Assembly (NCBI RefSeq): GCF_000178995.1 | Contig: NZ_ADVZ01000003.1 | Span: forward strand, 62,001 to 126,000 | Length of the DNA stretch: 64,000 nucleotides | Reading direction: 5' to 3' | Source: Afipia sp. 1NLS2 | GTDB taxonomy: Bacteria; Pseudomonadota; Alphaproteobacteria; Rhizobiales; Xanthobacteraceae | Part shown: positions 55,732 to 63,133 of the stretch, one piece after another | Position numbering within the stretch: the stretch's first letter is position 1 | How the letters are laid out: each line of letters opens with the position of its first letter | Notes under the pieces: model-generated | Databases searched by the model: none | Told to the model about the DNA's origin: nothing | What the model saw: the letters and a program-made list of their open reading frames with translations, nothing else | Program-made: the position numbers and the translations under genes

Positions 55732-56379
55732 TTATGCGGCCGCAGTTTTGAGCGTGCCGGCGGCTTCGGAAAACGCGCCGTCATTGCCGCTCCATGGGTA
55801 TTCGATGATGCGCGCAGTCTCCTTCGCGACGTCCGTGCCGCGTAACCGCGCGATCAGATGCAATGTTGTATCGACTGCCAGAACGACACCGCCGCCGGTG
55901 ACGACCGCGCCGGAATCGACGAACCGTGCTTCGGTGCCTTTCACGCCGGGATAAAGTTTTTTCATCAAGGCGAGCGGCGTCTCGGTGCCGGTGGGCGCGA
56001 AGCGGCGCGTGGTTGCACCCTTGCCGTCGAGCAGGCCAGCGCCAGCAAGTATAAGCGCCCCAGTGCAAACTGAAGCCACGATGCCCTTCTGCGCGAACGT
56101 GCGAATGAAGTCGAGGGTCTGCTCATCCTTGCTGACCTGAGGCCATGCGGCCCCGCCGAGAATCATCAACACGTCTCCGGCGGGACAATTCGTCACGCTG
56201 TAGGGAGCGATGATCTCAAGTCCATTAGAGAGCCGAACCGGTCCGGCCTTGTTGGCCACCAGGATCATGTCGATGCCTGGATCGACACGCTTGGCCATTG
56301 AAAGAACGCCGAATGTTGCGCCGATGTCGATCGGTTCAACATCATCATAGGCGTGGATGATGAACGTGGTGTTTGGCAT
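55732..56379 (-). CDS. DJ-1/PfpI family protein
   Basis: A 215-residue GATase1-like protein. The nucleophile Cys is in I-V-A-S-V-C-T-G-A-L-I-L-A; the N-terminal acid is in D-V-E-P-I-D-I-G, and L-G-G-A-A-W is present. Members include isonitrile hydratases and glyoxalase III; the true activity here is unknown. Its ribosome-binding site overlaps the operator copy at 56387. It diverges from the MHS transporter. Confidence 0.85.
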   Translation of the reverse strand: MPNTTFIIHAYDDVEPIDIGATFGVLSMAKRVDPGIDMILVANKAGPVRLSNGLEIIAPYSVTNCPAGDVLMILGGAAWPQVSKDEQTLDFIRTFAQKGIVASVCTGALILAGAGLLDGKGATTRRFAPTGTETPLALMKKLYPGVKGTEARFVDSGAVVTGGGVVLAVDTTLHLIARLRGTDVAKETARIIEYPWSGNDGAFSEAAGTLKTAAA

Positions 56380-56386
56380 GCCAGAC

Positions 56387-56405
56387 GTCTCCTGCTCTAA
56401 GAAAC
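56387..56405. promoter_or_regulatory. XRE-cupin operator candidate, site 6 (weaker)
   Basis: GTCTCC-TGCTC-TAAGAAAC: one mismatch from the motif, five-base spacing. It overlaps the ribosome-binding site of the DJ-1 gene. Confidence 0.45.
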
Positions 56406-56418
56406 TTTGCTTAAATAA

Positions 56419-56435
56419 GTATCGCAGAAGGAAAC
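56419..56435. promoter_or_regulatory. XRE-cupin operator candidate, site 3
   Basis: GTATCGCAGAAGGAAAC, complement GTTTCC-TTC-TGCGATAC, preceded by TTAAATAA as at site 2. It lies between the DJ-1 gene and the MHS transporter gene, which diverge. Confidence 0.6.
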
Positions 56436-56471
56436 TTAGTTGACAACTTTCTATTCAGCAACGATGCTGAA

Positions 56472-56490
56472 GTTTCTTAATCCGGGAAAC
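56472..56490. promoter_or_regulatory. XRE-cupin operator candidate, site 4
   Basis: GTTTCTTAATCCGGGAAAC, complement GTTTCC-CGGAT-TAAGAAAC: full half-sites with two extra central bases. It is 31 bases before the MHS transporter start. Confidence 0.55.
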
Positions 56491-56521
56491 ATAACCCGCA
56501 AAGTCAACTAGGGAGAAACAA

Positions 56522-57826
56522 ATGTCGACAGCAGAGGTACTAAACCCCGCTGTGCCCAAGGAGGGGTCCAGCATCAAGCACATCGTCACGGCGAGCGTGC
56601 TCGGCACCACGGTCGAGTGGTACGATTTCTTGATCTATGGCACCGCGGCGGCGCTGGTGTTCAACAAGCTGTTCTTTCCAAACTACGATCCGTTGGTCGG
56701 CACACTCGCTGCATTCGGCTCCTACGCAGTGGGCTTTGTCGCGCGTCCGCTGGGCGGCGCGGTGTTCGGCCATTTCGGCGACAAGCTCGGCCGCAAGGCG
56801 ATGCTGACACTCACCATGATCATCATGGGTGCAGGTACGTTCCTGATCGGATGTCTTCCGACGTATGATCAGGTCGGCATTCTCGCTCCGATCCTGCTGC
56901 TGGTTCTGCGAATGGCGCAAGGCATCGGCATCGGCGGCGAGTGGGGCGGCGCGACCCTGATGGTGATCGAAAGCGGCGACCGGCACCGCCGTGGCTTCCT
57001 CGGCAGCCTCGTCCAGGTCGGTTTTCCGCTCGGTATGGTGTGCGCGACGCTGGTCTTCCTTTTGGTCTCCAAGCTGCCCGATGATCAGTTCATGAGCTGG
57101 GGCTGGCGGCTTCCGTTCTGGCTGAGCGCGATTCTCGTCGCCGTCGGCCTGTTCGTGCGCATGCGGCTCGTCGAGACGCCGAAGTTCGCGAAAGTCCAGG
57201 AGCAGGGTGAGGTGTCCAAGGCGCCGCTTGTCGACGTGCTCACCAAGGACTTCAAGAATTTCATCGTCGCGGTGGGTCTCAAGATCTCGGAAGTGGCGTG
57301 GGTGTATGTGCTGATCGGCTTCCTGGTCTATTATGCGACATCACACCTGCACCTCTCGAAAACGGTCATTCTCGACGCGGTGCTTTACGCAGCGATGCTC
57401 GAACTGGTGACGCTGCCGCTGTTCGGGTTGTTGTCGGACTATGTAGGCCGCAAGCCGCTTTACATCGCCGGCACCATTCTTTCGATGATCGCGGCCTTCC
57501 CGCTGTTCACGTTTGTCGAGACCAAGGACCCGACGACGATCGCGATCGCGATTGCGATCATCATGAGCATCACCCACGGGCTGATGTTCAGTCCGCAGGC
57601 TGCTTTCATCCCCGAGCTGTTCGGCACCAAGGTGCGTTATAGCGGCGCGTCGCTCGGCGTGCAGGTATCGGCGGCGATCAGCGGCGGCTTTGCTCCGATG
57701 ATCGCGACGGGCCTGCTGGCTTATTACGGCTCCACGCACGCGATTTCGTGGTACCTCATCGCTCTCGGCGCCATCACGCTGATCGCGACGCTGGTATCGC
57801 GGGAAACCGCCTTCGAGGATCTGTAA
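56522..57826 (+). CDS. MFS transporter, MHS family
   Basis: A 434-residue H+-driven permease for an organic acid or similar solute. Signatures: G-T-T-V-E-W-Y-D-F-L-I-Y-G, F-G-H-F-G-D-K-L-G-R-K, G-I-G-I-G-G-E-W-G-G-A. It has the normal MHS length, unlike the one at 41.6 kb. It shares a 140-base control region with DJ-1 that holds three operator copies, so it likely imports the substrate of this cluster. Confidence 0.9.
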   Translation: MSTAEVLNPAVPKEGSSIKHIVTASVLGTTVEWYDFLIYGTAAALVFNKLFFPNYDPLVGTLAAFGSYAVGFVARPLGGAVFGHFGDKLGRKAMLTLTMIIMGAGTFLIGCLPTYDQVGILAPILLLVLRMAQGIGIGGEWGGATLMVIESGDRHRRGFLGSLVQVGFPLGMVCATLVFLLVSKLPDDQFMSWGWRLPFWLSAILVAVGLFVRMRLVETPKFAKVQEQGEVSKAPLVDVLTKDFKNFIVAVGLKISEVAWVYVLIGFLVYYATSHLHLSKTVILDAVLYAAMLELVTLPLFGLLSDYVGRKPLYIAGTILSMIAAFPLFTFVETKDPTTIAIAIAIIMSITHGLMFSPQAAFIPELFGTKVRYSGASLGVQVSAAISGGFAPMIATGLLAYYGSTHAISWYLIALGAITLIATLVSRETAFEDL

Positions 57827-57833
57827 CGGATCA

Positions 57834-57860
57834 GGAGCCGGCCTCGTTGAGGCCGGCTCC
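57834..57860 (+). terminator. Hairpin after the MHS gene
   Basis: GGAGCCGGCCTC-GTT-GAGGCCGGCTCC, a 12-base stem with a three-base loop, eight bases after the stop. No T-run follows, so termination may be partial, letting the next genes be co-transcribed. Confidence 0.6.
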
Positions 57861-58015
57861 ACCTCTACCGGCTATTCGATACACGTTCGCACGGCCATGA
57901 CCGTGCGTGCACGTCAGGCGCAACAAGCGCTCAAACAAAACACCTTGGGACATACGGGGACGGGTTCTGGCTGCAAGGCCGGGCGCAGCGTCTCTGTTGC
58001 AAAAAAAAGAGAACA

Positions 58016-59098
58016 ATGATGTCACACTATAAAATCCTCATCCTCGGCGCGTCCTATGGGTCGCTGCTCGCTTCAAAACTTCTGTTCGGCGGACACTCCG
58101 TCACGCTGGTCTGCCTGCCTGCGGAGGCCGATCTCATCAACAGCGAGGGCTTTCGCGTACGGATGCCGGTCCGCGGCCGCGAACAACCGCTTCTGATCGA
58201 TTCACGCAATCTGCCCGGCAAGGTGTCCGCGATGGGTGCGGGGGACGTGAATCCGGCGGACTACGACCTGATCGGCCTCGCGATGCAGGAGCCGCAATAC
58301 GGCGCGCCGGGCGTACGCGAACTGCTGGAGCGTATCGCGCGATCACGCGTGCCGTGCATGTCGATCATGAACATGCCGCCGCTGCCCTATATCGCCCGTC
58401 TGTCGGGTGTCGATGCGGATGCCGTGAAAGCCGCATACACCGACCCGTCGGTCTGGAGCGCGTTCGATCCCGGCACGCTAACCCTGTGCAGCCCCGATCC
58501 GCAGGCGATCCGTCCGCCGGAGGAAAAGGTCAACTTCCTGCACGTCACGCTGCCGACCAACTTCAAGGTCGCGCGGTTTGAGAACGAAAACAGCAACGCC
58601 ATCCTGCGCCGACTTGAGAGCGACATCAATGCGATCCGCATGGAGACGCCGGAAGGCAAGACGGAAGTGCCGGTGAAGCTGCGCTTCCACGATTCGCTGT
58701 TCGTGCCGCTGGCAAAATGGCCGATGCTGCTCGCTGGAAATTATCGCTGCATCACGGCGGATGGCATGCGCACCGCGCAGGAAGCGGTTCATTCCGATCT
58801 CGCGCAATCGCGCGCGGTGTATGAGTTCGTGAGTGACGTCTGCATCGCGCTCGGCGCGAAGCGCGAAGATCTCGTGCCGTTCGAGAAATACGCTGCGGCG
58901 GCCAAAAGCCTCGCGCGGCCGGCATCGGTGGCGCGCGCTCTGACCAATGGAGCGGCGAATGTCGAGCGCGCCGACAAGCTCGTGCAATTGCTGGCGCAGC
59001 AGAAGGGCATGAATCATCCGGCGGTCGACCAGATCGTTGCGCTGGTGGACCGAAGACTCGATGCGAACCGGAAGAGGCTGAAATCCGCGGCCGCCTGA
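58016..59098 (+). CDS. Ketopantoate-reductase-like (ApbA/PanE family) oxidoreductase
   Basis: A 360-residue protein with an N-terminal Rossmann-like start, I-L-I-L-G-A-S-Y-G-S-L-L-A-S-K-L, where the usual G-x-G-x-x-G has become G-A-S-Y-G-S. It is longer than PanE (~300 residues) and diverges in sequence. The C-terminal half is alpha-helical. It may reduce a 2-oxo acid in the pathway of this cluster; NAD(P) use is not certain. A first ATG doublet (M-M-S-H-Y) starts it. Confidence 0.75.
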   Translation: MMSHYKILILGASYGSLLASKLLFGGHSVTLVCLPAEADLINSEGFRVRMPVRGREQPLLIDSRNLPGKVSAMGAGDVNPADYDLIGLAMQEPQYGAPGVRELLERIARSRVPCMSIMNMPPLPYIARLSGVDADAVKAAYTDPSVWSAFDPGTLTLCSPDPQAIRPPEEKVNFLHVTLPTNFKVARFENENSNAILRRLESDINAIRMETPEGKTEVPVKLRFHDSLFVPLAKWPMLLAGNYRCITADGMRTAQEAVHSDLAQSRAVYEFVSDVCIALGAKREDLVPFEKYAAAAKSLARPASVARALTNGAANVERADKLVQLLAQQKGMNHPAVDQIVALVDRRLDANRKRLKSAAA

Positions 59099-59148
59099 GA
59101 CGGCTGCAATTCCGCTCGGGCGGATCGCTGCATCCAAGGAGTTGACTG

Positions 59149-59580
59149 ATGAAGGTGAAAACATTCGGCTCCGCGACATGGAGCGGCGGCATCAAGGACG
59201 GGAAGGGCGCCATTTCCACCAAGAGCGGCGCCCTGACCGACTACCCCTATGGCTTGGGCAGCCGCTACGAAGGCAAGCCCGGAAGTAATCCGGAAGAACT
59301 GCTGGGCGCGGCGCACGCGGCATGTTTCACGATGAACCTGTCGCGGCTTTTGACCGAGGCTGGCTTCAAGGCCGATAAGATGGATACGAATGCGGCTGTC
59401 ACGCTGGAGATTGAGGGCGACAGCTTCACCATCACGTCCGTGCACCTGACGTTCAAGGGAGAGATTCCCGGCATCGACCGGCAAACATTCGATGGCTTAA
59501 TCGCCAGAGCGAAATCCGGCTGCCCGGTGTCGAAGCTGTTCAATTGTACGATTACGCTCGATGCAAGTCTGGTGTCCTGA
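59149..59580 (+). CDS. OsmC/Ohr family peroxiredoxin
   Basis: A 143-residue protein that detoxifies organic hydroperoxides. The two redox cysteines are in A-A-H-A-A-C-F-T-M and A-K-S-G-C-P-V-S. N-P-E-E-L-L-G-A-A-H is the family mark (OsmC subgroup). It follows the ApbA-like gene by 50 bases, with AAGGAG at the right distance, and may be co-transcribed. Confidence 0.92.
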   Translation: MKVKTFGSATWSGGIKDGKGAISTKSGALTDYPYGLGSRYEGKPGSNPEELLGAAHAACFTMNLSRLLTEAGFKADKMDTNAAVTLEIEGDSFTITSVHLTFKGEIPGIDRQTFDGLIARAKSGCPVSKLFNCTITLDASLVS

Positions 59581-59590
59581 TCTGCGATCG

Positions 59591-60514
59591 CTACACGGCT
59601 TCCGGGACTTTTTGCGTGATACGGGCGTTGCGGCCCGCTGCAACGATCGCCACCACGAGCGCCGCCACCGCGATGGTGGAAGGGCCGACATGTTCGCCGT
59701 TGATAACTGCGGACAGTCCGAGCGTGACGAAGGTTTGCAGCAACTGCACCTGGCTGACGCGGGCAACGCCGCCCATCACGAGTCCGGCATTCCACGCAAA
59801 GAAGCCGACGAACATGCTGAAGACGGAGACGTAGGCAAAGGCGACCCACGCAGCGGTCGGCACCGCGCCGGGATTGGTCGGCCATAGCCATATCGCGAGC
59901 GGCAGGGTCAGCGGCAGTGCCAGCACCAGAATCCATGAGATGACTTCCCAGCCGGGCATCTCGTGGCTGAGGTCGGCCGAGAACACGTAGCCGATCGAGG
60001 TCGAGATCGCGGCCAGAAACAGATAGACATCGCCGATTGCGATTTCGCCGCCGCTGTCGCGCAGGGCGAACGCCACCACCACCGTGGTGCCGAGTCCTGC
60101 CAGCAGCCAGAAGCGCAGCGAGGGACGCTCGCCCAGGATCACGCTGGCGGCTGCGGCTGTGGTCAACGGCAGGATGCCGAGCACGACGCCGCCATGTGCA
60201 GCGGGCACCGTCAGCATCGCCAGCGCCATCAACCCCGGAAAGCCGAAAACGATGGTCACGATGCAGATCAGCATCGTGCGGATCTGGCGCATGCTCGGCC
60301 AGCGCCGCCGTAACATCAGAAGCAGCGCGGCCGAGAGAAGGCCGGAGGCGGCCGCACGGCCGGCCGTGATGAAGAACGGATCGAGTCCTTCCACCGCAAG
60401 ACGTGTCGCGGGCAGCGTGCCGCCGAAAATGGCTATTCCGATGAAGCCGAGCCCCATACCGAGTGTCTGCCGGGACAGCCCCGTCCGGGACGGCGAGGTT
60501 TCATTATGGGTCAT
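59591..60514 (-). CDS. DMT/EamA family exporter
   Basis: A 307-residue transporter with ten membrane helices in two EamA repeats. It probably exports a metabolite or drug; P-A-T-R-L-A-V-E-G-L-D-P and G-L-V-M-G-G-V-A-R-V-S-Q are typical. It diverges from the NTF2/TetR genes with a TetR-like operator between, so the TetR protein likely represses it. Confidence 0.88.
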   Translation of the reverse strand: MTHNETSPSRTGLSRQTLGMGLGFIGIAIFGGTLPATRLAVEGLDPFFITAGRAAASGLLSAALLLMLRRRWPSMRQIRTMLICIVTIVFGFPGLMALAMLTVPAAHGGVVLGILPLTTAAAASVILGERPSLRFWLLAGLGTTVVVAFALRDSGGEIAIGDVYLFLAAISTSIGYVFSADLSHEMPGWEVISWILVLALPLTLPLAIWLWPTNPGAVPTAAWVAFAYVSVFSMFVGFFAWNAGLVMGGVARVSQVQLLQTFVTLGLSAVINGEHVGPSTIAVAALVVAIVAAGRNARITQKVPEAV

Positions 60515-60554
60515 GACCGGTCCCGGGCAGCTTTAGACCACAGGGTTGCAATAC

Positions 60555-60570
60555 TAGACCGATTGGTATA
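60555..60570. promoter_or_regulatory. TetR-type operator
   Basis: TAGACCGATTGGTATA, close to the TAGACCG-NN-CGGTCTA form recognised by NemR/AcuR-like TetR proteins. It is in the 117-base gap between the EamA exporter and the NTF2 gene. Confidence 0.6.
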
Positions 60571-60631
60571 GTCAAAACTCATTGGTTTAAACATCGCCGT
60601 TCATGCCACCCACACATTAAAGGACGCCGCC

Positions 60632-61096
60632 ATGGCCACGCCGCTTGTACCGCCTTTTACCTTTGAAACCGCCACCGCGAAGGTGCGAATGGCGGAAGAT
60701 GGCTGGAACAGCCGCGATCCGCAAAAGGTCGCGCTGGTTTACACGGAAGACAGCCAATGGCGTAATCGCGCGGAATTTCCTGTCGGACGCAAGCAGATCA
60801 TCGAGTTTCTCACCCGAAAATGGGCGAAAGAACTGGACTATCGTCTGATCAAGGAAATGTGGGCCTTTTCCGATACCCGCATCGCCGTGCGTTTTGCTTA
60901 CGAATGCCACGACGACAGCGGCAACTGGTTCCGTTCCTATGGCAACGAAAATTGGGAGTTCAACGCGGCGGGCCTGATGCAGCGCCGCTTCGCTTCGATT
61001 AATGATATGCCGATCAAGGAAACGGACCGCAAATTCCACTGGCCGCTGGGCCGCCGGCCGGATGATCATCCGGGTCTGTCCGATCTTGGGCTATAG
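60632..61096 (+). CDS. NTF2/SnoaL-like protein (DUF1348 family)
   Basis: A 154-residue cone-shaped fold protein: [22 protein letters not shown], then R-K-Q-I-I-E-F-L and a tail R-P-D-D-H-P-G-L. The DUF1348 group is often next to TetR genes; activity unknown, perhaps hydration or small-ligand binding. It is followed by the TetR gene after 32 bases. Confidence 0.85.
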   Translation: MATPLVPPFTFETATAKVRMAEDGWNSRDPQKVALVYTEDSQWRNRAEFPVGRKQIIEFLTRKWAKELDYRLIKEMWAFSDTRIAVRFAYECHDDSGNWFRSYGNENWEFNAAGLMQRRFASINDMPIKETDRKFHWPLGRRPDDHPGLSDLGL

Positions 61097-61128
61097 AACC
61101 AGAACTGACGGGGGCTGACAGAGAGGAC

Positions 61129-61707
61129 ATGGCGCGCACGGTTTTCGAGAAAAGCGACGCGATCACACGGGTGGCCGAGGTCTTTCGCGAACTCGGCTTC
61201 GAGGGCGCGTCACTGTTTGAAATCACCGAGCGCACTGGCCTGTCGAAGGGCAGCCTCTATCACTTCTTTCCCGAGGGGAAGGAAGGCATGGCGGCGGAAA
61301 TTCTGGCCGATGTCGACGGATGGTTCGTGCGTGAAGTGTTTGAACCACTGGAGCGCGATGAGCCGCGTGCCGCGATCGCGCAGATGTGGCGGACGGTTGA
61401 CAGTTATTTTCGCTCCGGCCGCAGGGTTTGCCTGCTTGGAGCCTTCGCGCTGGATGAGACACGGGATCGCTTCGCCAAGCCGATCCGACTTTATTTCAAG
61501 CGTTGGATCGAGGCGCTTGACGGCGCGCTGGTTCGGGCAGGCGCCGATGCAGTCATTGCGAAGTCTCTTGCAGAGGATATCGTCGGAAGCATTCAGGGTG
61601 CGCTCACGCTTGCGCGCGCGCTGAAGGAAGACGCCGTCTTCGGCCGCACGCTGGCGCGCCTGCAACAGCGCACCGATGCTGTGCTTCCCCCTCACAGAAA
61701 ATCCTGA
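61129..61707 (+). CDS. TetR/AcrR family transcriptional regulator
   Basis: A 192-residue repressor. HTH: V-A-E-V-F-R-E-L-G-F-E-G-A-S-L-F-E-I-T-E-R-T-G-L-S-K-G-S-L-Y-H-F-F-P-E-G-K; the C-terminal part is the ligand domain. It likely represses the NTF2 gene with itself and the divergent exporter through the operator at 60555. Confidence 0.92.
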   Translation: MARTVFEKSDAITRVAEVFRELGFEGASLFEITERTGLSKGSLYHFFPEGKEGMAAEILADVDGWFVREVFEPLERDEPRAAIAQMWRTVDSYFRSGRRVCLLGAFALDETRDRFAKPIRLYFKRWIEALDGALVRAGADAVIAKSLAEDIVGSIQGALTLARALKEDAVFGRTLARLQQRTDAVLPPHRKS

Positions 61708-61804
61708 GCGTATTTTAGATCTTTCGGCCGGTGTATTGACTCGCCGGTTCTGGTAGACAGCAGCCTCCGCGCTGTGCGCTTCCTTTCCACCATTTCCGGT
61801 CATT

Positions 61805-62980
61805 ATGACAAATCGAAACTATATGTCGGGTCTGCTGCTGTGGATTTGCGGCGCCGGTCTGCGTCTGAGCGTGCTCGCGGTGCCGCCGGTGATTTCGCTG
61901 ATCCAGTCGGACCTGCAACTGTCCGGCACGGAGATCGGAATTCTCACCGGCATTCCTGTGATCCTGTTCGCGATTGCTGCCGCCCCCGGCTCATTGCTGA
62001 TCGAGCATGTCGGAGTGCGATGGACGTTGGCTGGCGGTCTTGCGATCACGGCGCTTGGTTCCGGCCTGCGCGCGCTGGCGCCGGAAGCCTACTCGCTCTA
62101 CGCGGCGACCGTTCTGATGAGCGGCGGTATCGCCATCATGCAGCCTGCGATGGGTGCTGCCGTCCGGCAGTGGATGCCGGAGCGCGCAGCGTTCGGCACG
62201 GCGCTCTACACCAACGGACTCATCGTCGGCGAGGTCGTCCCCGTCGCGCTGATGCTTCCGGTGTTGCTGCCGTATTTCAACCAGAGTTGGCGGCTTGGTC
62301 TTCTGACATGGTCCGCGCCGCTGCTGGTCATCGCGATCATGGTGTTCGCCTTCGGCCCGCGAACGGAGAATCATGCGGTCAGCAAGCCCGGACGCCTGTG
62401 GCCCGATCTTGCCAGCAAGCTGAACTGGAAGATTGGCATGATCCTGGCGAGTGTCGCCAGTACCTATTTCTGCACCAACGCCTTCTTGCCTGCTTACCTG
62501 ACGAGCATGGGACGAAGCGCGGACGTCAGCGCTGCACTGACGGCGCTGAACGTCGGACAGTTTCCGATCTCGCTGTTGATGGTGGCGCTGGCGGACCGGT
62601 TTCAGAGCAAGCGCTGGCCGTTCATCTTCTTTGGCATCATGATGCTGGCAAGCATTTTCGGTGTCGTGTTTTCGACCGGCTGGTGGACAACCATATCAGC
62701 GGGCGTGACGGGTATGGCTTGCAGCGCGCTGCTGACGCTCAGCATGGCGCTGCCGCCGTTGCTCGCGCGTAATCCGGACGATGTTGCGCGCATTCTCGCT
62801 GCGGCGCTGGCGATCAGTTACACCTACGCGATGTTCGTTTCGCTTGTGAGCGGCATGGCCTGGGACATCGGCGGCATGGCGGTGTTCGCATTCGTGCCGG
62901 TGGCGATCGCGGCGACGCCCAGTCTGTTCACGATCTGGATGATCTCTCTCAAACCGGCGTCGAATAACGATCGCTCGTGA
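61805..62980 (+). CDS. MFS transporter, CynX/NimT-like
   Basis: A 391-residue permease with about twelve helices, starting M-T-N-R-N-Y-M-S-G-L-L-L-W. The G-T-E-I-G-I-L-T-G-I-P-V-I-L-F-A and G-V-R-W-T-L-A-G-G segments are like the cyanate/nitroimidazole-resistance branch. It may export a xenobiotic or import a small anion. The gene follows TetR by 97 bases and could belong to the same regulon. Confidence 0.85.
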   Translation: MTNRNYMSGLLLWICGAGLRLSVLAVPPVISLIQSDLQLSGTEIGILTGIPVILFAIAAAPGSLLIEHVGVRWTLAGGLAITALGSGLRALAPEAYSLYAATVLMSGGIAIMQPAMGAAVRQWMPERAAFGTALYTNGLIVGEVVPVALMLPVLLPYFNQSWRLGLLTWSAPLLVIAIMVFAFGPRTENHAVSKPGRLWPDLASKLNWKIGMILASVASTYFCTNAFLPAYLTSMGRSADVSAALTALNVGQFPISLLMVALADRFQSKRWPFIFFGIMMLASIFGVVFSTGWWTTISAGVTGMACSALLTLSMALPPLLARNPDDVARILAAALAISYTYAMFVSLVSGMAWDIGGMAVFAFVPVAIAATPSLFTIWMISLKPASNNDRS

Positions 62981-63012
62981 TGCGAGGTATTGTTGCGTGT
63001 TGGTATGATTTC

Positions 63013-63052
63013 TTAGAAGCTATCTAAACAAAACGGTTTAGAGGGCATCTAA
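63013..63052. promoter_or_regulatory. Two tandem Irr-type iron-control-element-like boxes
   Basis: TTAGA-AGCTA-TCTAA (63013-63027) and TTAGA-GGGCA-TCTAA (63038-63052), centres 25 bases apart, sit 82-121 bases before a siderophore receptor start. They resemble TTTAGAA-N3-TTCTAAA, the Irr/ICE site of rhizobia, with a few mismatches. Iron-dependent control of the receptor is the likely meaning. Confidence 0.6.
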
Positions 63053-63133
63053 GGTATATCCAGGAATTTTTGCCGTTGTTGGTTGTCTCCCTCAATGATA
63101 CTCGCCGCACGGCGACTGACTGGGGGAATAACC

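Noticed and set aside
57831..58025. 64-residue minus-strand open frame between MHS and ApbA-like genes
   Set aside because: Overlaps a hairpin and a poly-A tract; no conserved-looking sequence.
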